64,000 nucleotides of DNA from Apostichopus japonicus (GCF_037975245.1 NC_092571.1:25188564-25252563), one strand, 5' to 3'; numbered from the stretch's first letter, positions 23,848 to 36,504 are shown. Numbers and translations are program-made. The notes: generated by a model not told the origin, from the sequence alone.

Positions 23848-24234
23848 CTCGTCGTATAGGCTGCAGCTTCCATCTCTTCATATAGGCTGCAGCTTCCATC
23901 TCGTCGTATACGCTGCAGCTTCCACCTTGTCATTAGCTCCACCTTAATTGTCATTAGCTGCAGCTCCCACCTCGTCGTATAGGCTGCAGCTTCCGTCTCG
24001 TCTTATAGGTTGCAGCTTCCATCTCGTCGTATAGGCTGCAGCTTCCATAGTGTCATTAGCTGCAGCTCCCACCTCGTCGTATAGGCTGCAGCTCCCAACT
24101 CGTCGTATAGGCTGCAGCTTCCATCTCGTCGTATAGGCTGCAGCTTCCATCTCGTCGTACAGGCTGCAGCTTCCACCTTGTCATTAGCTGCAGCTCCCAC
24201 CTCGTCGTATAGGCTGCAGCTTCCATCTCGTCGT
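23848..24234. repeat. 26-bp minisatellite (unit 1, about 15 repeats)
   Basis: Tandem copies of a 26-bp unit centred on GGCTGCAGCTTCCATCTCGT, with a 24-bp variant (TTCCACCTTGTCATTAGCTG). Each unit contains a PstI site. Array length differs strongly between units: about 387, 574 and 169 bp. On the minus strand it is open in all frames. Identity between units 1 and 2 changes across this array. Confidence 0.92.
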
Positions 24235-24590
24235 AGGCATCGGGTCGTTGTCCCCATTGTCCTGCGAAGGAGGAATGCCAACTACAAAACACTCCCCGTC
24301 TGTATAGCATTAAGCAAGCTAACACTTCTATAAAAGGCCAAATAAACATGGAGGGCAACACTTAACACAAAACTCACCAATCAAAATGAAATAGCATCAA
24401 TCAATGCAATAGACGACACGAAAAATCCTCATTGACATTCCTTAAGCATTACGCTGTTGCATCCGCAACATATATAGACTGAGCTGAACTATGAAACTGG
24501 TCACAGAAATAAGCATCAATATTTGAAGTGCTTAATGAAGTTCTTGTCATAATGTTATTACAGTAGCCTGTACACAGAGTAAACTATGTC
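24235..24590 (-). pseudogene. Frameshifted relic of the small membrane ORF seen intact in unit 3 (unit 1)
   Basis: DNA is homologous to the unit 3 open frame at 50949-51347, but indels (for example a 2-bp gain near 24300 and about a 10-bp loss near 24428) break the frame. The product is unknown, and it is not certain that this was ever a gene. Confidence 0.35.
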
Positions 24591-25877
24591 AACTTTAACT
24601 CATTTGCTCTCAATTAGAGTGTAGTTACCAAGTAAAATTAACACATGTAGAATCACACAAAGTAACAGAAAGGCCGAACATCACCCAAGCCTTTTGTGCA
24701 TGAATCTAGGTTGATAGTTACTAATGACCGAGGTTATGTCACTTTAAAAATCGCAAGTTTTAAGTTTTCCAATCAAGATATGGATATCAGATTAGACCTA
24801 CATTAAGTTCTTTTAACTAAGGAATGAAATATCGGAAATTCACTGATCTACACTATATGTAATGTTATACTGTTGACCAAAAAACATTTCACGAATACTA
24901 CTAATAGGTATACTGAAGAACATGAGCTCAGCACTTTCAAAGTTTCGAATGTGGCTGGCATGAAGAAATAGCAAATGAAAGAGAAAGTCTATTGCATAAA
25001 AAGTGTAAAGGTCTAACAATTCCCATCAAATTATATTCTCCAGTTGAATCTGATGTTTTTCCTGGCAAAAATATACAAGTCGGTCACATATACATGACTT
25101 ACACACAAAACAGATACAATGTTTATCGAACATGCCGTGAACATATGAGTGTTTGTTTCCATGTGAATTCCAAACGATTTTGATAGAAACATATGCCAAC
25201 AGAAGGAATATATTTCATAGCAATGTTAAAATCAATATAATGATGCAAAAATCTGTGTTCTTTTCCACTGTTATATGACATGGCGGGATTATGATCACTA
25301 TTAAAGCAATGTGTATTCAGACGTCGTTAACATGGGCAAAATGACGGTTACCTAACGCTCGAAATTCCAGAGACGAAGATGATCGGTGAATAGTTTCTCA
25401 CGGATCATGAAACAATTATCTCTATTTGTGGGTAAAACGAGAATGGAAACCAAGGTACTTGAATGAACCCAAGGCACTTCTTGAAAAATTAACTGAAATA
25501 GCGCCACCGTAGCTCTACTAACGGCAATCGACATTTGGTGCGTCGCATGTAATAACTTAATAGCCAATGTGAATTCATTGACATAATTCATTGCATGTAG
25601 AGAAAGACCATGTTAACAAAGACTGAATGATAACGGACTGAACAGATGAGTTTTAATATCTTTCGGTAATAAAACATACTTTCAAATTCAATGTTAGACT
25701 AATCATTGGTGACAGTACATCGCGATGTGGTAGTTATAGTATTGACAATTAAATAGGTTAATTGAATGGGAACACATCTCCAAGTGGTGTGTAGTTCGAT
25801 CTCATCATGAAATTCACGAACTTTAAGTAATATATATATATATTTTTTTACAAATCCTCTTTAATGACTCTTTATGA
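24591..25877. other. Intergenic, 3' flank of type II gene (unit 1)
   Basis: Noncoding. It is repeated in units 2 and 3 with a few percent divergence. Short open frames shared between units reflect duplicated DNA, not coding constraint. Confidence 0.5.
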
Positions 25878-27224
25878 CTATCCTGTAATTCCGTAAACGT
25901 CATTGGTGATTACCTGAGCCCCCGCACTAAGAATATCTGTCGATAAGTAATTACCGACTGGCAGGTCCCGTACACTGCCCTCCTGCACAATCATCTCGAC
26001 TCTCGACCGATCGGCTTCTTGACCTCTCGACTTTACACAAGTGGCGTACAATTGACCACTAGTTTGCTCAATGTTCCTTGAAGGTGACCCTTCCCTTTTG
26101 CAGCAATCCGCCAAAGCTGACAACTTTAGTTGTCTTTTGCTCTTATAGAGGATCAAGTACACATTGAATGCCGCACTCAATATGAATAGTATTAGAACAA
26201 TAATAATAGTAACGAGAAAGCCATTACTCGTTCCGTTAGCAGGATCAGGGAGCTTCTCAGTTTCATTCTTTATGTTATAAGTAATTGCTTCTGTAAAACG
26301 ACCTGCTCTCTCTGTTCGACATGAAACAGAAATGATTTCACTCTCGTTCCCTTGGAATTGTAGTTCTGAATAGTTCAAATGATGTGTAATGTTAGAATTA
26401 ACTGTAGAGTTACCATACCCGTGTAATGCGTCCCCGTAGCGGGTCTGCACGCTCCACGAAATTAGCTCGGTCGGGACATTACTCTCACAATGAAAGGTTA
26501 CTGATTTCATCGAATCGATAGTAAAATTTTCTGGTGTTATTGTCAAGTTCGCTTTAGTCTCAAAATGCAGTGATTTTGAATTAACAGTACAGATTTTTTC
26601 ATTTTCATTATTGCATTTGAATTTCTGTACAACTGCTTCCGACTGGACGGTCATATAATTTGAGAGAAAACGCGTGGACTCACTAAGTCTACCATATACG
26701 TCATTACTAAGTAGACTCCCCTTTACAGGTGCCCACTTTGTAACTTTTTTTCCTATACAAGTAATGCCAATAACTTCTCCTAGTAAATAAGCACCGTGGG
26801 TCTTATTGGGTAAGCAACTGCCATTGTACACATGATACAGTTTAATATCTGAGCCACTAACATTCATGAGTACATTGTCCTTTCTTAAAAGCATGTCGCA
26901 GTTGATATACGCTGGCAAAGTTAGGTTTACTTTCCAATATGACGATCCGTTCTGTAAAAATGATCCTCCGAGCATTGCACCGTTACTGTGTAAGGCTACA
27001 GTGACATTGGTACCCATGGGCACATTTCTCACTCTGCAGCCTATGGTAAGGTTTTGGCTGTCCCCAACCACTGCATATTCCTTGATATTCACTTTCAAAA
27101 ACCGAGGATCGTAAAAGTTAACTGTGACAATTGGTTCAGCTAAGGAAAGTTGATGAACGGAAAAACACATCGAAGTACAAAATACTTTGATGAATGAACA
27201 GAAAACTAAAACGATGGAATCCAT
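25878..27224 (-). CDS. Type II Ig-like receptor, copy 1
   Basis: A 448-residue single-exon membrane protein. I start at the Met at 27224 (MDSIVLVFCSF), which opens a good signal peptide and is kept in all three copies; the 12 upstream codons are not conserved. Three Ig-like domains: C63 and C109; C156 and C204 with W164 and C212; C246, W257 and C302 in the context HCESNVPTELISW, like the type I third domain. The membrane span lies at about 336-358. The tail keeps the type I C-terminal pattern (LSTDILSAGAQVITNDVY), but the tyrosine of the type I ITIM is replaced, leaving Y393 (QLYATCV) and Y444 (DVYGITG), neither a strict ITIM. It is a homologous partner of the type I gene with probably different signalling. 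Intact. Confidence 0.86.
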   Translation of the reverse strand: MDSIVLVFCSFIKVFCTSMCFSVHQLSLAEPIVTVNFYDPRFLKVNIKEYAVVGDSQNLTIGCRVRNVPMGTNVTVALHSNGAMLGGSFLQNGSSYWKVNLTLPAYINCDMLLRKDNVLMNVSGSDIKLYHVYNGSCLPNKTHGAYLLGEVIGITCIGKKVTKWAPVKGSLLSNDVYGRLSESTRFLSNYMTVQSEAVVQKFKCNNENEKICTVNSKSLHFETKANLTITPENFTIDSMKSVTFHCESNVPTELISWSVQTRYGDALHGYGNSTVNSNITHHLNYSELQFQGNESEIISVSCRTERAGRFTEAITYNIKNETEKLPDPANGTSNGFLVTIIIVLILFILSAAFNVYLILYKSKRQLKLSALADCCKREGSPSRNIEQTSGQLYATCVKSRGQEADRSRVEMIVQEGSVRDLPVGNYLSTDILSAGAQVITNDVYGITG

Positions 27225-28614
27225 TTTGAACGAATAAAAAAACCGGTATTGCTGAGCCACTCACAATTTATTGTCTAATTTGAAGGTTGAGTGCATGCGA
27301 CTAATTAACAACTAACTATTTTTAGGCCGGAATCAATCTTCCAATTTCTCTCTCTCTCGGTATGTGTTGGCTTTGATCACAAGTATACTGTATATTGATA
27401 AGAACAAAATTAATATCTGCCTATAACTTTGGCTTTTTCGAAAAGTCACGTCAAAAGCGTGTTCACTGTTTCAATAGAATACTGTGTGCATAAAGAACAA
27501 CTGCAAAATTTCTGCTACGAGAAAATCCAACCCACGAGTTCCATCAGTTTTAAATTTGTTACTACTCTTTAAAAGAATCATGCCGTATGTTGCTACTAGG
27601 GAGTTAGGTCATTTCCTTTGTAGCGGCATTAAAATCAACATTATAACTATAAATAGTTTGTATGACACACATTATACTTCTACATTATACTGACAGCATT
27701 ATACTTCCTCGTTGCTTTTAATATGCTTACTACAATTAAGTTGCCATTACTGACGGTAGATCAGCGCAGTTGCGCAGTTTCGCTGCGACGCTTTTCCTTT
27801 CTCTTCTATAAAAAGGTGTACAGTATACTGTCAGATAAGAAACATGCAATTTTACAACTCATTTCTATATGATAATCATATCAACCTCCACCCCACCCCC
27901 CCCCCCCCTTTCCCACCGCCATTCTAAACAAGGCAGATTAACTAGTAATTAATGAAGACGGGGTGAAGTTTAACCAATCTGCACCTTTTTTTTTAAATAG
28001 AGGTAGAAGTGGTTGTTACCCTTTTGGTCACTGGAAACGAATGAAACATTTGTTCATCTAATGGTTACTATACATCCGTGATAATATCTCTACAATTATT
28101 CTTGTAGGACACGAAAACAATTGGATGTCAATACTGTATTATACGTTTATGATTATATGTATCCTCTCTGATTGATGATGATGTTTGTATCATATCAGTG
28201 TAACAGTAAAATATCAATATTTAATGACATTCTAAGGATCGTATCTCTGCTATCCTGTGCTATCTTCTATGACACTGAACCACAGTGTATGAGAAACCTA
28301 TTGCACGATTATGAAAATGAAGGTAAAGATCAAATTTATTTCCGTAATCCAAACAGTCATTGTCTTATAGGTCGAACTGTAGGCCTATAGGCGAATGACT
28401 GAGGGGAGGGAGGGAAGGGAGGGAGGGAGGGAGGGAGGGAGGGGGAGGGGTCCATGACTTCCTCTCCATCGTAAGTCGGGGAAGGAGGAGACTAGACCAC
28501 TTGTCAAGGCCCAGGATGCTCGGAGAAATATAAATATCTATACATATATAGGCATATATATAAATATTAATTATTTATTATTTAATAATATTGATTTTCG
28601 AACAAGACACTAAG

Positions 28615-28616
<2 letters not shown>
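27225..28616. other. Intergenic region at end of unit 1, with GGGA run
   Basis: Noncoding. A purine run of repeated GGGA at about 28400-28450 could form G-quadruplexes; it recurs at 41910-41957 and 56020-56062. The solo LTR found in unit 3 is absent. A short segment present in units 2 and 3 after TATGACACACA (27661) is missing here. Confidence 0.6.

Positions 28617-28667
<51 letters not shown>
28617..28667. repeat. TA microsatellite at junction of units 1 and 2
   Basis: A pure TA tract joins the end of unit 1 (AAGACACTAAGCC) directly to AAGGTGAACTTGGACC, which is 205 bp into the unit. Unit 2 therefore lacks the first 205 bp found in units 1 and 3. Confidence 0.9.
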
Positions 28668-28672
<5 letters not shown>

Positions 28673-28772
28673 GAACTTGGACCAACGTGTTGACTTTAGT
28701 GTCTCACTTAGAAGGTAACTTCTTTGAGCATAAACAAACAATAATCTAACTCAAGTTATATACTATGAGAGA

Positions 28773-29619
28773 CAGCGGGGTAGCCAGGAATTTGAATTTG
28801 ATATGGGGGAGGGGTCTAAGGGAAGGGGGTGTCCCCCTCCCCTTTGAGATATTTTTGAACAATTGAAGGTCCTTATAGATGCGATCTGATGCAATATCTT
28901 CAAAGTTTCATCATCATCATATGATATCATATTATCAGCAGATTTTGTTTCCTGTTTGAATTCTTTAACATGACCTTTTACATTTTATATCAGAAAGACA
29001 AACATAGTGCACTTTTACAATTTTACAGTAGGATGATTTTTGTTTATTGTCCAATGTCGGGACTTTAATACATTTGACGAACTTAACTGATGGACAAAAT
29101 AAACTTTCATATTTTGTAAGACAGCCAGATGTGCAGTGGCATAAAAACAAATATCGTTATCGCAATGTATTAGCAGTGTAATAATTATTTTTAGGAAGTG
29201 CGTATCACGTACGATTGCTAGCTTAGCTTCATAACATGCTGTTCGTGCAACAACTAAGGACGAATCATAGAAAGGATGAGAACGAACGTTGATGACGTCG
29301 TTGTGCATACGGTTCGTGACACTCCATCGAGTGCGGTTAGGTAGGCTATATGTATTTTATTACGCAGTGACCAACTGTAGGCTTGTAGTAGGATATAGGC
29401 TAAATTTAGCTAATTGCATCTGCCAAAGTAAGTAAGTAGCTGAATCAGTAGGCCTGAATGTTACTATCATTATAATCGAGTTAACGGAGCTGACGAGTAT
29501 TCAAGATCAAAAGAGCACTGACAAAATCCCATGCTCAAAACACAACAGTTTTAACATTTTTCGACACTGAAATGGGGAGCAGTCGCTCCCCTGCTCCCCC
29601 CCCCCTGGCTACGTCCCTG
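28773..29619. mobile_element. hAT-like nonautonomous transposon (unit 2)
   Basis: Same element and position as at 15664-16504, with a shorter poly-C run near the right end. Confidence 0.65.
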
Positions 29620-31620
29620 ATTTCTGTTGCAAGAGATTTCTTTTGCAAGCTATTGGTGTCCCTTTTTCATATAGCATTGTACGCTATGATTCTTTCAAAT
29701 GGACTTGTTCCGAATTACATCTTTACATCACAGAAACTCACATAAACTAAAGCTTACGGAGAATAATTCTCCTCGCCATCGTAAGGTACCGTACGGCCTT
29801 ATATAGTTCGCAGTACATTACACATTACGCTCGGGTGTGTTTGATATACACTGTAGCAGGATATAGTCCTGACAAAACAGTGTCATTTGCAGTCCAAGAA
29901 TATCTGATGATGTTTGTTTTGAACTTAGAATGAGTATTTTAAACAGTCAATGTGGTTTTACATGCACCCCAAATTGGCTGAACATCTTGTGATCATGTGC
30001 AGTTTTGACTTAAAACATTTATGCTATATAAATTACACACTCATGCACACTACGGCTGCACCGTAAAAAGAAGAAGAAGAAGAAAAAAGAGAAGAATATA
30101 GGATTACGGGCTTTATTAGGCTGTTATAAATGTAATAATACCACAAGAATAGATTGAATTATTGTAAGGTAAAAAGTAAAGGGAATTTGGTACACGGTGG
30201 GTGGGCTGCCCATTGTTTCTACATTGTTCGATAAGAAAATGTTTCATTGAAAAATAGATAAAACTTCCGAAAACTTCATTACCAAATAGATAGAACAACT
30301 TCCGAAAACTTGATAAAGACACACGCAGAGTAATAGTTATGTGACGTCATTACCAAGAAAAGACAGTGATGAAACAAATATATCTAAAGGTGAACCATAT
30401 GTTGACTGTTTTTGTTTGTTTGTATAAACTATTCTTATTTACATTGAGTCATCTATCAGCACTGCCTCAGTATCTTAAAAACATATACCTCGTTTACGTC
30501 ATAAGGACTTGCAACTTGACTTACACACCATTTTTGTTTCCTTTTCAGTTAAGGCCATAAAAGCATGCAAACAATATAAACAATGCAGTGAAAATATCTC
30601 AATTAGCAGAATCTTTTATGATAGTGAAGAAGCATGAAACGACTATATAGACAAGATATGCCTAAGGAGGCAACAAAAACAGTACTTTGGTCAACAAGGT
30701 AACTGACTCTGTACAGCATGCGTGTCAACTAATACAGAAGTCGCTATACTTTCGGATTTGCGGCCAAGTGCACTATGGCGTGAAATATGTAAGGCGAAAC
30801 TAAGTCAAAATAAACAACAGTGGTGTATATCACAATGTTAACTATTGTTGGCTCCAAATTATAAAGTTCTAGATATGGCTGAACTTATGAAAAGTATACT
30901 TTCCTGGATATTCGACCCCGTGAAAAAGAATGTACTGAATTGAGAAAGGGTTTAAGTGTAGGAACAAAACTTTTAGTCAAGTCTGAACATGCACAAGGGA
31001 CCAGTATTGTATGTCAGAGACATGCCAATGATGTTAAAGAGGTGACAAGTATGATGATGAACAACTTTCCCAAAACCATTACGAAAAATATTATGACAAT
31101 TGCGAGATATCAAAGTTTAAAATTCCTTCAAAATATTTATATAATTATACATATGTGGAGGGGGTGAAATTGAAATGGTTTTTTTTTTTAAATCGTTACA
31201 ATGTGTATATCCTGTAATGAAAATGGGTTTTGCGAATACTGATTCTAAAACATTGAAGCACTTAACGTTATCCCATATACTTGCATTGGTTTTGGTTTCA
31301 AAATTATTTACATGCGTCTTGAAAACATTTAAAGAAAAACAAAATGGAATCAAAGGTTTGTACCCCGTGTTTGCTCTATGACATAACAAATCGACGAAAT
31401 TGCAGCTCCTGTTACCACCTTCCACGGACCGCGATGTCTCCCAAACTGAGCAAGATTTCCTTGAGACATTTGACGAAGTTGAACCTTACAAACAACATAT
31501 TTATTATATTTAGGTACAGCATATGTTACCGTTTACCGATCTCCTTCGTTACTTTTTAAGCCAATAACAAAATATATTTGTTAAGGTTATTCGTTCATCT
31601 AGATGGATTATGCTACTGAA
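29620..31620. other. Intergenic spacer of unit 2
   Basis: Near-identical to 16505-18505. The insertion sites used in unit 3 are empty at about 29829 (U2-headed element) and 31345/31346 (LINE). No gene. Confidence 0.55.
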
Positions 31621-33012
31621 TTATGTTTCTTGGTAAGCATCGTTATCGACCACGACGGCACCATATTCAAGCATATCGGAAGACAGATGTTCAGCGTCTT
31701 TTGTAAGTTCCATGTAGGAGAAATCTGCGGGTCCTTTTTCGTCCTGATCTCCATCTCTCCTGGTGTCATCTGATTGTACGCTTGTCGCATAGTAATATGG
31801 GTCGTCATTTGCCTCTGACGATTGAGTGATAGTCATTTCAACGTCACGTTTACTGGCAGCCGTCTCTTGGTGGTCAGGCTCGTCAGTTTTACTGGCAGCC
31901 GTCTTTTGGCGGACAGGATATACTCGTTGGTATATGAAGAAACCAGTTGTAATCGCTAAAATAATACAAATGATGACCAAAATCACTATGATCGTAATGA
32001 AAGGCGTTAATGTAACATGATCATTTTCTTCGATAACAACGGATGTTATATTCTTCGCAGTGGCTGTGGCGAGGTGCCCTGCCCTATGTGTCGAACACGA
32101 AACAAACTTTAATCCCTGAACTCCGTCAGGAATCACAAGCAGTGACGAGTTGGTATATTGTGTTATAACGTAGGACCTATTGAAAAAGGACCCGGGTGCT
32201 ACTGGAACAATTTTGTCGTTATCGTCAAGTTGAACATACCATGAGATGTATTCCGTGGGCACGTTGGTCTGACATGTATATTCTCTGTTGTCATGAGAAC
32301 TATTAGACAAAGTTGTTGGTGAGATTGAAACAGTTAAACTGTTTTCGAGCTCGTAAACTTGGATGGTACAGCTTTCGGTGGAATTCCTACGTTGACAATT
32401 TATGCCCTGCTCTCCCGAGGTATTTACTCGTATGTATTTCGATAACACACGTGAACCCATAAAACCGTGTCTTTGGTCAGCTCCAAGTATTAAGCTCTCT
32501 GAAGAGGCCATATTAAAGTCAATATTTCCACGAGCTGTGCACAAGATTGGAACAATTTCATGCACTATGTAGGATTTATCAGAAATTACTGGGAAGCAAT
32601 GTATACTTTCGTTTGATTTTATATGATGAATTATAACATCATTAATCACGACCTTTGCAAACGGAACATTATTTAAAATAATCTCACACGATAAGTTTGA
32701 GGTTGCGAATGGCTTACCGTTCCAAATTAATTGACTACTGTTTTGACTCTCAAGTACATTGTCACCAAATCGCAAAGTTATCCGAGTATCCGTTGAGTCA
32801 TCGTCCTGAACTGTAGTGGTGCATCCTATAAGTATATCGTTTTTCCCCACGACTACGAACTCCTTGACATCCACTTGGTAAACGTTAGGGCTCTGGTACA
32901 GAAAAAGTCTCACGGGTGCTTCACAGCAAATGGATTGAGTGCAGAAGAATACGGCGTAAATGAATGTGACATAATGAAGGTAAGTGCACGCATCCATACC
33001 GACGAAATTCAT
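31621..33012 (-). CDS. Type I Ig-like ITIM receptor, copy 2
   Basis: 463 residues, differing from copy 1 at only two positions by my reading: K207 becomes Q in domain 2, and S431 becomes F in the tail. The second change converts SSYMEL to FSYMEL, so the residue two before Y433 no longer fits the usual ITIM consensus. The distal LEYGAV motif is unchanged. Architecture, leader and membrane span are otherwise identical to copy 1. The frame is intact. Confidence 0.87.
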   Translation of the reverse strand: MNFVGMDACTYLHYVTFIYAVFFCTQSICCEAPVRLFLYQSPNVYQVDVKEFVVVGKNDILIGCTTTVQDDDSTDTRITLRFGDNVLESQNSSQLIWNGKPFATSNLSCEIILNNVPFAKVVINDVIIHHIKSNESIHCFPVISDKSYIVHEIVPILCTARGNIDFNMASSESLILGADQRHGFMGSRVLSKYIRVNTSGEQGINCQRRNSTESCTIQVYELENSLTVSISPTTLSNSSHDNREYTCQTNVPTEYISWYVQLDDNDKIVPVAPGSFFNRSYVITQYTNSSLLVIPDGVQGLKFVSCSTHRAGHLATATAKNITSVVIEENDHVTLTPFITIIVILVIICIILAITTGFFIYQRVYPVRQKTAASKTDEPDHQETAASKRDVEMTITQSSEANDDPYYYATSVQSDDTRRDGDQDEKGPADFSYMELTKDAEHLSSDMLEYGAVVVDNDAYQET

Positions 33013-34990
33013 ATTGCTACCAATAGAAGAAATATTCCTTTACCGTTGTGAATCTTCGATCATCAATCCGACCAGTTTTTGTTTCAATTGTGTTGATTAA
33101 GTCATTCAATGATGATGATGAACTGATCAGTGAAGTTAGGCCAACATAATCCTGTGCTGGATTCTTAATATGCCTCACATGAATAGAAAGGTATTAACTA
33201 ATATATCGCAGAGGTCTGTTCGATGATGTTGTGTATAGGTGTGCAGGCTTTTTGAGAGTCGTGTGAACCACGCGTCAGGATGCAGTTCTGGTTAGTGCAA
33301 ATACTTCCTTGTACACACAAGCAAAGACCAAAAACAAAACAAACTCAAAATTGAAACCGTTTGAACTGTAGTGGTGTTAAATTCTACCTGGCAATGTTTT
33401 GGTACTTACTCCCGTGACAGAGGTGTGAGTCATCGTTCCTGTCTCTGTTTCTCCGAGGTCCAAACATGTGGTTTTAGTAGATTGCGCGGGATGTTAATTG
33501 AGTCCCAATTAAGCTGTTATTTATGTTAAATGTTACCTCGTTTTCTGGCCAGTATCTCTTTATATTCTTTTTAGTATGTCCAGATTGACTAAGGGTTTTC
33601 TTGTTTCTGTTAATTTAACTGGATTTTTAAGGGTTTAACAGGTTTTTATATCAATACGTTCGTGATTGGGTCGCCGATTGCGTAGGGAAGAGAAGGCCTA
33701 CAAAGCTTTTCTTTGTTGCTTCCATCATAGTGCTTAACGTAAAAAGAACTGCCGAAAGTAGTGGTGGAAACCAAGTCAAATTTATCGATGTAGAATAAGA
33801 GTTTTGTGTCACCGTTGTAAGGGTGAGTGTTGATTTGATATTTGTCACATTCTATCGCAAGAAATCTAATTATTATCTTGATGTTAATATGTAATTCTTT
33901 ATCGAATCTTATGACTCTGTATCAATGAAGCTGTCTGTAGCTTTTCAATGATATACTTGGTATAGGGGTTCCACGAATGTTATCGTTAGAAATTTGGGAC
34001 TCGTGAGAACGTATATTTTCTTTCAATGATCATATCCTTACTTATTTCAATGATCATATCCTTAACATTTTTTGTCCTAGAAATGATGTACGTATGTTGA
34101 TATCATGTTAAAGTTTATTTATCATTCCCATGGATCGTAATTTTAGATTATTCTTGTTGTAACAGTGCTCATGTTAGGATAGGTAAATGTGCCATTACAT
34201 AATAGGTGTGGGTTGAAGTGCCTGGCATTTTTGTTTGTCAAAATGGCGGCGCACTTTCAGTATTATTAAGTGGGAATATCAAAGTGTTGTGTTGGTTCTC
34301 AATGCATGAATTCTGCTACGGTATACGTTAATATGTGTTGGCTGGGATTGCAAGGTGTTAAAACTTATTTAATTGTTTGATTAAATGTTTTTGATTAAAG
34401 ACTATGCTTTATGACAGAGTTTTGTAAAGTTATGTAAGATTTGTACTGTTTGTTATTCAACTGAACTAAATTGTTGTGACTTTGGATTCAACCGGACGCA
34501 GATTATATAATTTTCAGTAAAGAGACATAGACTGTAAACTGGTATATATTTAATTCAAACAGGTTTGGTGTAAGTTCTCCTCTACCTTGGGTATCTACCA
34601 ACCATGATGTTTGCCATTTGCTGAAGTCAAAACCTTGTATCTATTTTTAGCCTGGTGAGTTATCATGTCAAGGGTCAAGTGTAAACGTTGTAAATAAAGC
34701 TTCTTTTCCGTTCATACAGATCCATGCAGTTTTACTCTGTGCATGTTATCATTGATACTGATGTTTTCTGAGAGTTATATTACATGAACCGAAGGAGAAT
34801 TGTTATGTTGATATTTAGAAACTTAGAAGAGAGTTAAACTAGAAAGTGTGAAGTATTTATATTATTTGTTTGCATACTAATGAGGTCATATTGCATATTC
34901 ATATCATTTTAAGTGTTTTAAGTGTTCATTATGTTTTATTTTCTCATCTTATGATTTGTTCTGTATGTTGTTTTACAGAGGCTGTTTTAT
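33013..34990. other. Intergenic region of unit 2
   Basis: Near-identical to 19898-21875 and likewise without a recognised gene. Confidence 0.5.
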
Positions 34991-35245
34991 TGTATGTATG
35001 TATGTATGTATGTATATGTGATCTTCCCGCAAGCAGGAACTCGCGAAAGAAGCCATGGAGGCTTGTAGACTCGCAAGCTGACCGAAGCCAATCTCTCGGC
35101 ACACATTCATTTAACGTCCATGTGGGGAAGTTGTTATTGAACAACACCCTTGCCAGACGACACACATTGCTGTCGGCGGGGAATCGAACCGGGGATCTCA
35201 TGACTGGGAGACGCCGGCGTTAACCACTAGGCTATACACTCCGCC
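34991..35245 (-). mobile_element. tRNA-derived SINE (unit 2)
   Basis: Same insertion as at 21876-22135 with a shorter TACA tail. It is inherited by duplication, not an independent insertion. Confidence 0.87.
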
Positions 35246-35513
35246 TTATTGTAAGAATAGATTGATTCAACCGCAGCTACTGGTGTCTACAGCTACTGGT
35301 GTCTTCTCTCATTCGTTTGACTGTCCACTCCTTTTCTTAAGCCTTTTGGGTCCATTTCAGAACTTCTTCTTTTTTTTTTTAAAGCAAGTGGTGGAAGTGA
35401 CTTGCATTTAACAGGCTACGTCCATTTACGTCACTTCACGTGATTAATCTGTAATACAACTAATTAGGAAGGTCTCTGAATATGGTTAGTCACTTGCGTG
35501 CAGACATTTTTTT

Positions 35514-35887
35514 CAGTGGCGTAGGAAGGTACTTTTGAGTGGGGGGGGGGCTGAAGACTGATGGCCGGCCTGGGGGAGGGGTCTAAGGGGAGGGGGTGTC
35601 CCCCTCCCCTTTGGATTTTTTTTTGCATTTCCAGGTGGCCTCAGATGCAATTTGGTGCAATATAGCACACTTCAACACCCACTCCATTTTGTAAAGAATT
35701 TTGCATTTTCTCCTGGCCTTAGATGCAATTTGGTGCTTCAAATGAGATTTTTTTCTCATTTGGAAATGAAAAAGGGGTTTTCTGACTTGCGGAGCGGGGG
35801 GGACGGAACGATACTTCCGCCCCCCATATTTTTCACTGGGGGGGGGGCTAGCGCCCCCCAGCCCCCTCCCCGGTTCCTACGCCCTTG
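35514..35887. mobile_element. hAT-like MITE (unit 2)
   Basis: Duplicate of the MITE at 22404-22777 with the same flanking CATTTTTTT. Confidence 0.82.
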
Positions 35888-36504
35888 CATTTTTTTCAAT
35901 TGAAATGGGATTGTGTGGATTAACATCTAGGTATATACTGAGTAGCCAACGGTCATCATCAATTTGGCATTACAGGAGCATTCGAGATCTTAAGAAAGTT
36001 TCGGTTATAGGAACATTACTAGAAGTCAGTTTTGTTTCCGTACACTATGACATATCAATACTTTAATTCTAAGTTAATCCTCTAGAGGAGGGTTGCTCCG
36101 TCTAATATTCTTAAGGAAACCACTTAATTAATTGTGTCCCATACACCGACAGCCAGCAAACTATTATATAAAGCCAGATCTGGGATTTCGGTAAGGGGTT
36201 TCCATGCAGTAAAACAAACATGTTTTGTTGCGTTATTAGAACGTATATAAAATGGATTAACATTTAGGTATAAACTGAGTAGTCAACGCCATCATCAATT
36301 TGGCATTACAGCAGCATTCGAGATTTTTAGAAATTTCGGTTATAGGAACATTACTAAAACTCAATTTTGTTTCCGTACACTATGACATATCAATACTTTA
36401 ATTATAAGTTAATCCTTTAGAGGAGGGTTGCTACCGTGCAATATTCTTAAGGAAACCACTTAATTAATTGTGTCCCATACACCGACAGTCAGCAAACTAT
36501 TATC

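Larger units (their letters stand above)
15354..28616. repeat. Segmental duplication unit 1
   Basis: The first of three direct copies of a 13-14 kb block. Order along the plus strand: hAT-like repeat, type I receptor, SINE, hAT MITE, duplicated spacer, U2-headed repeat, 26-bp minisatellite, type II receptor, GGGA run. It is about 99.9% identical to unit 2 up to the minisatellite and clearly less so beyond it. Bounded by TA tracts. Confidence 0.9.

Noticed and set aside
23848-24234. CRISPR-like array
   Set aside because: Repeats are head-to-tail 26-bp units without spacers, in animal nuclear DNA. It is a minisatellite.
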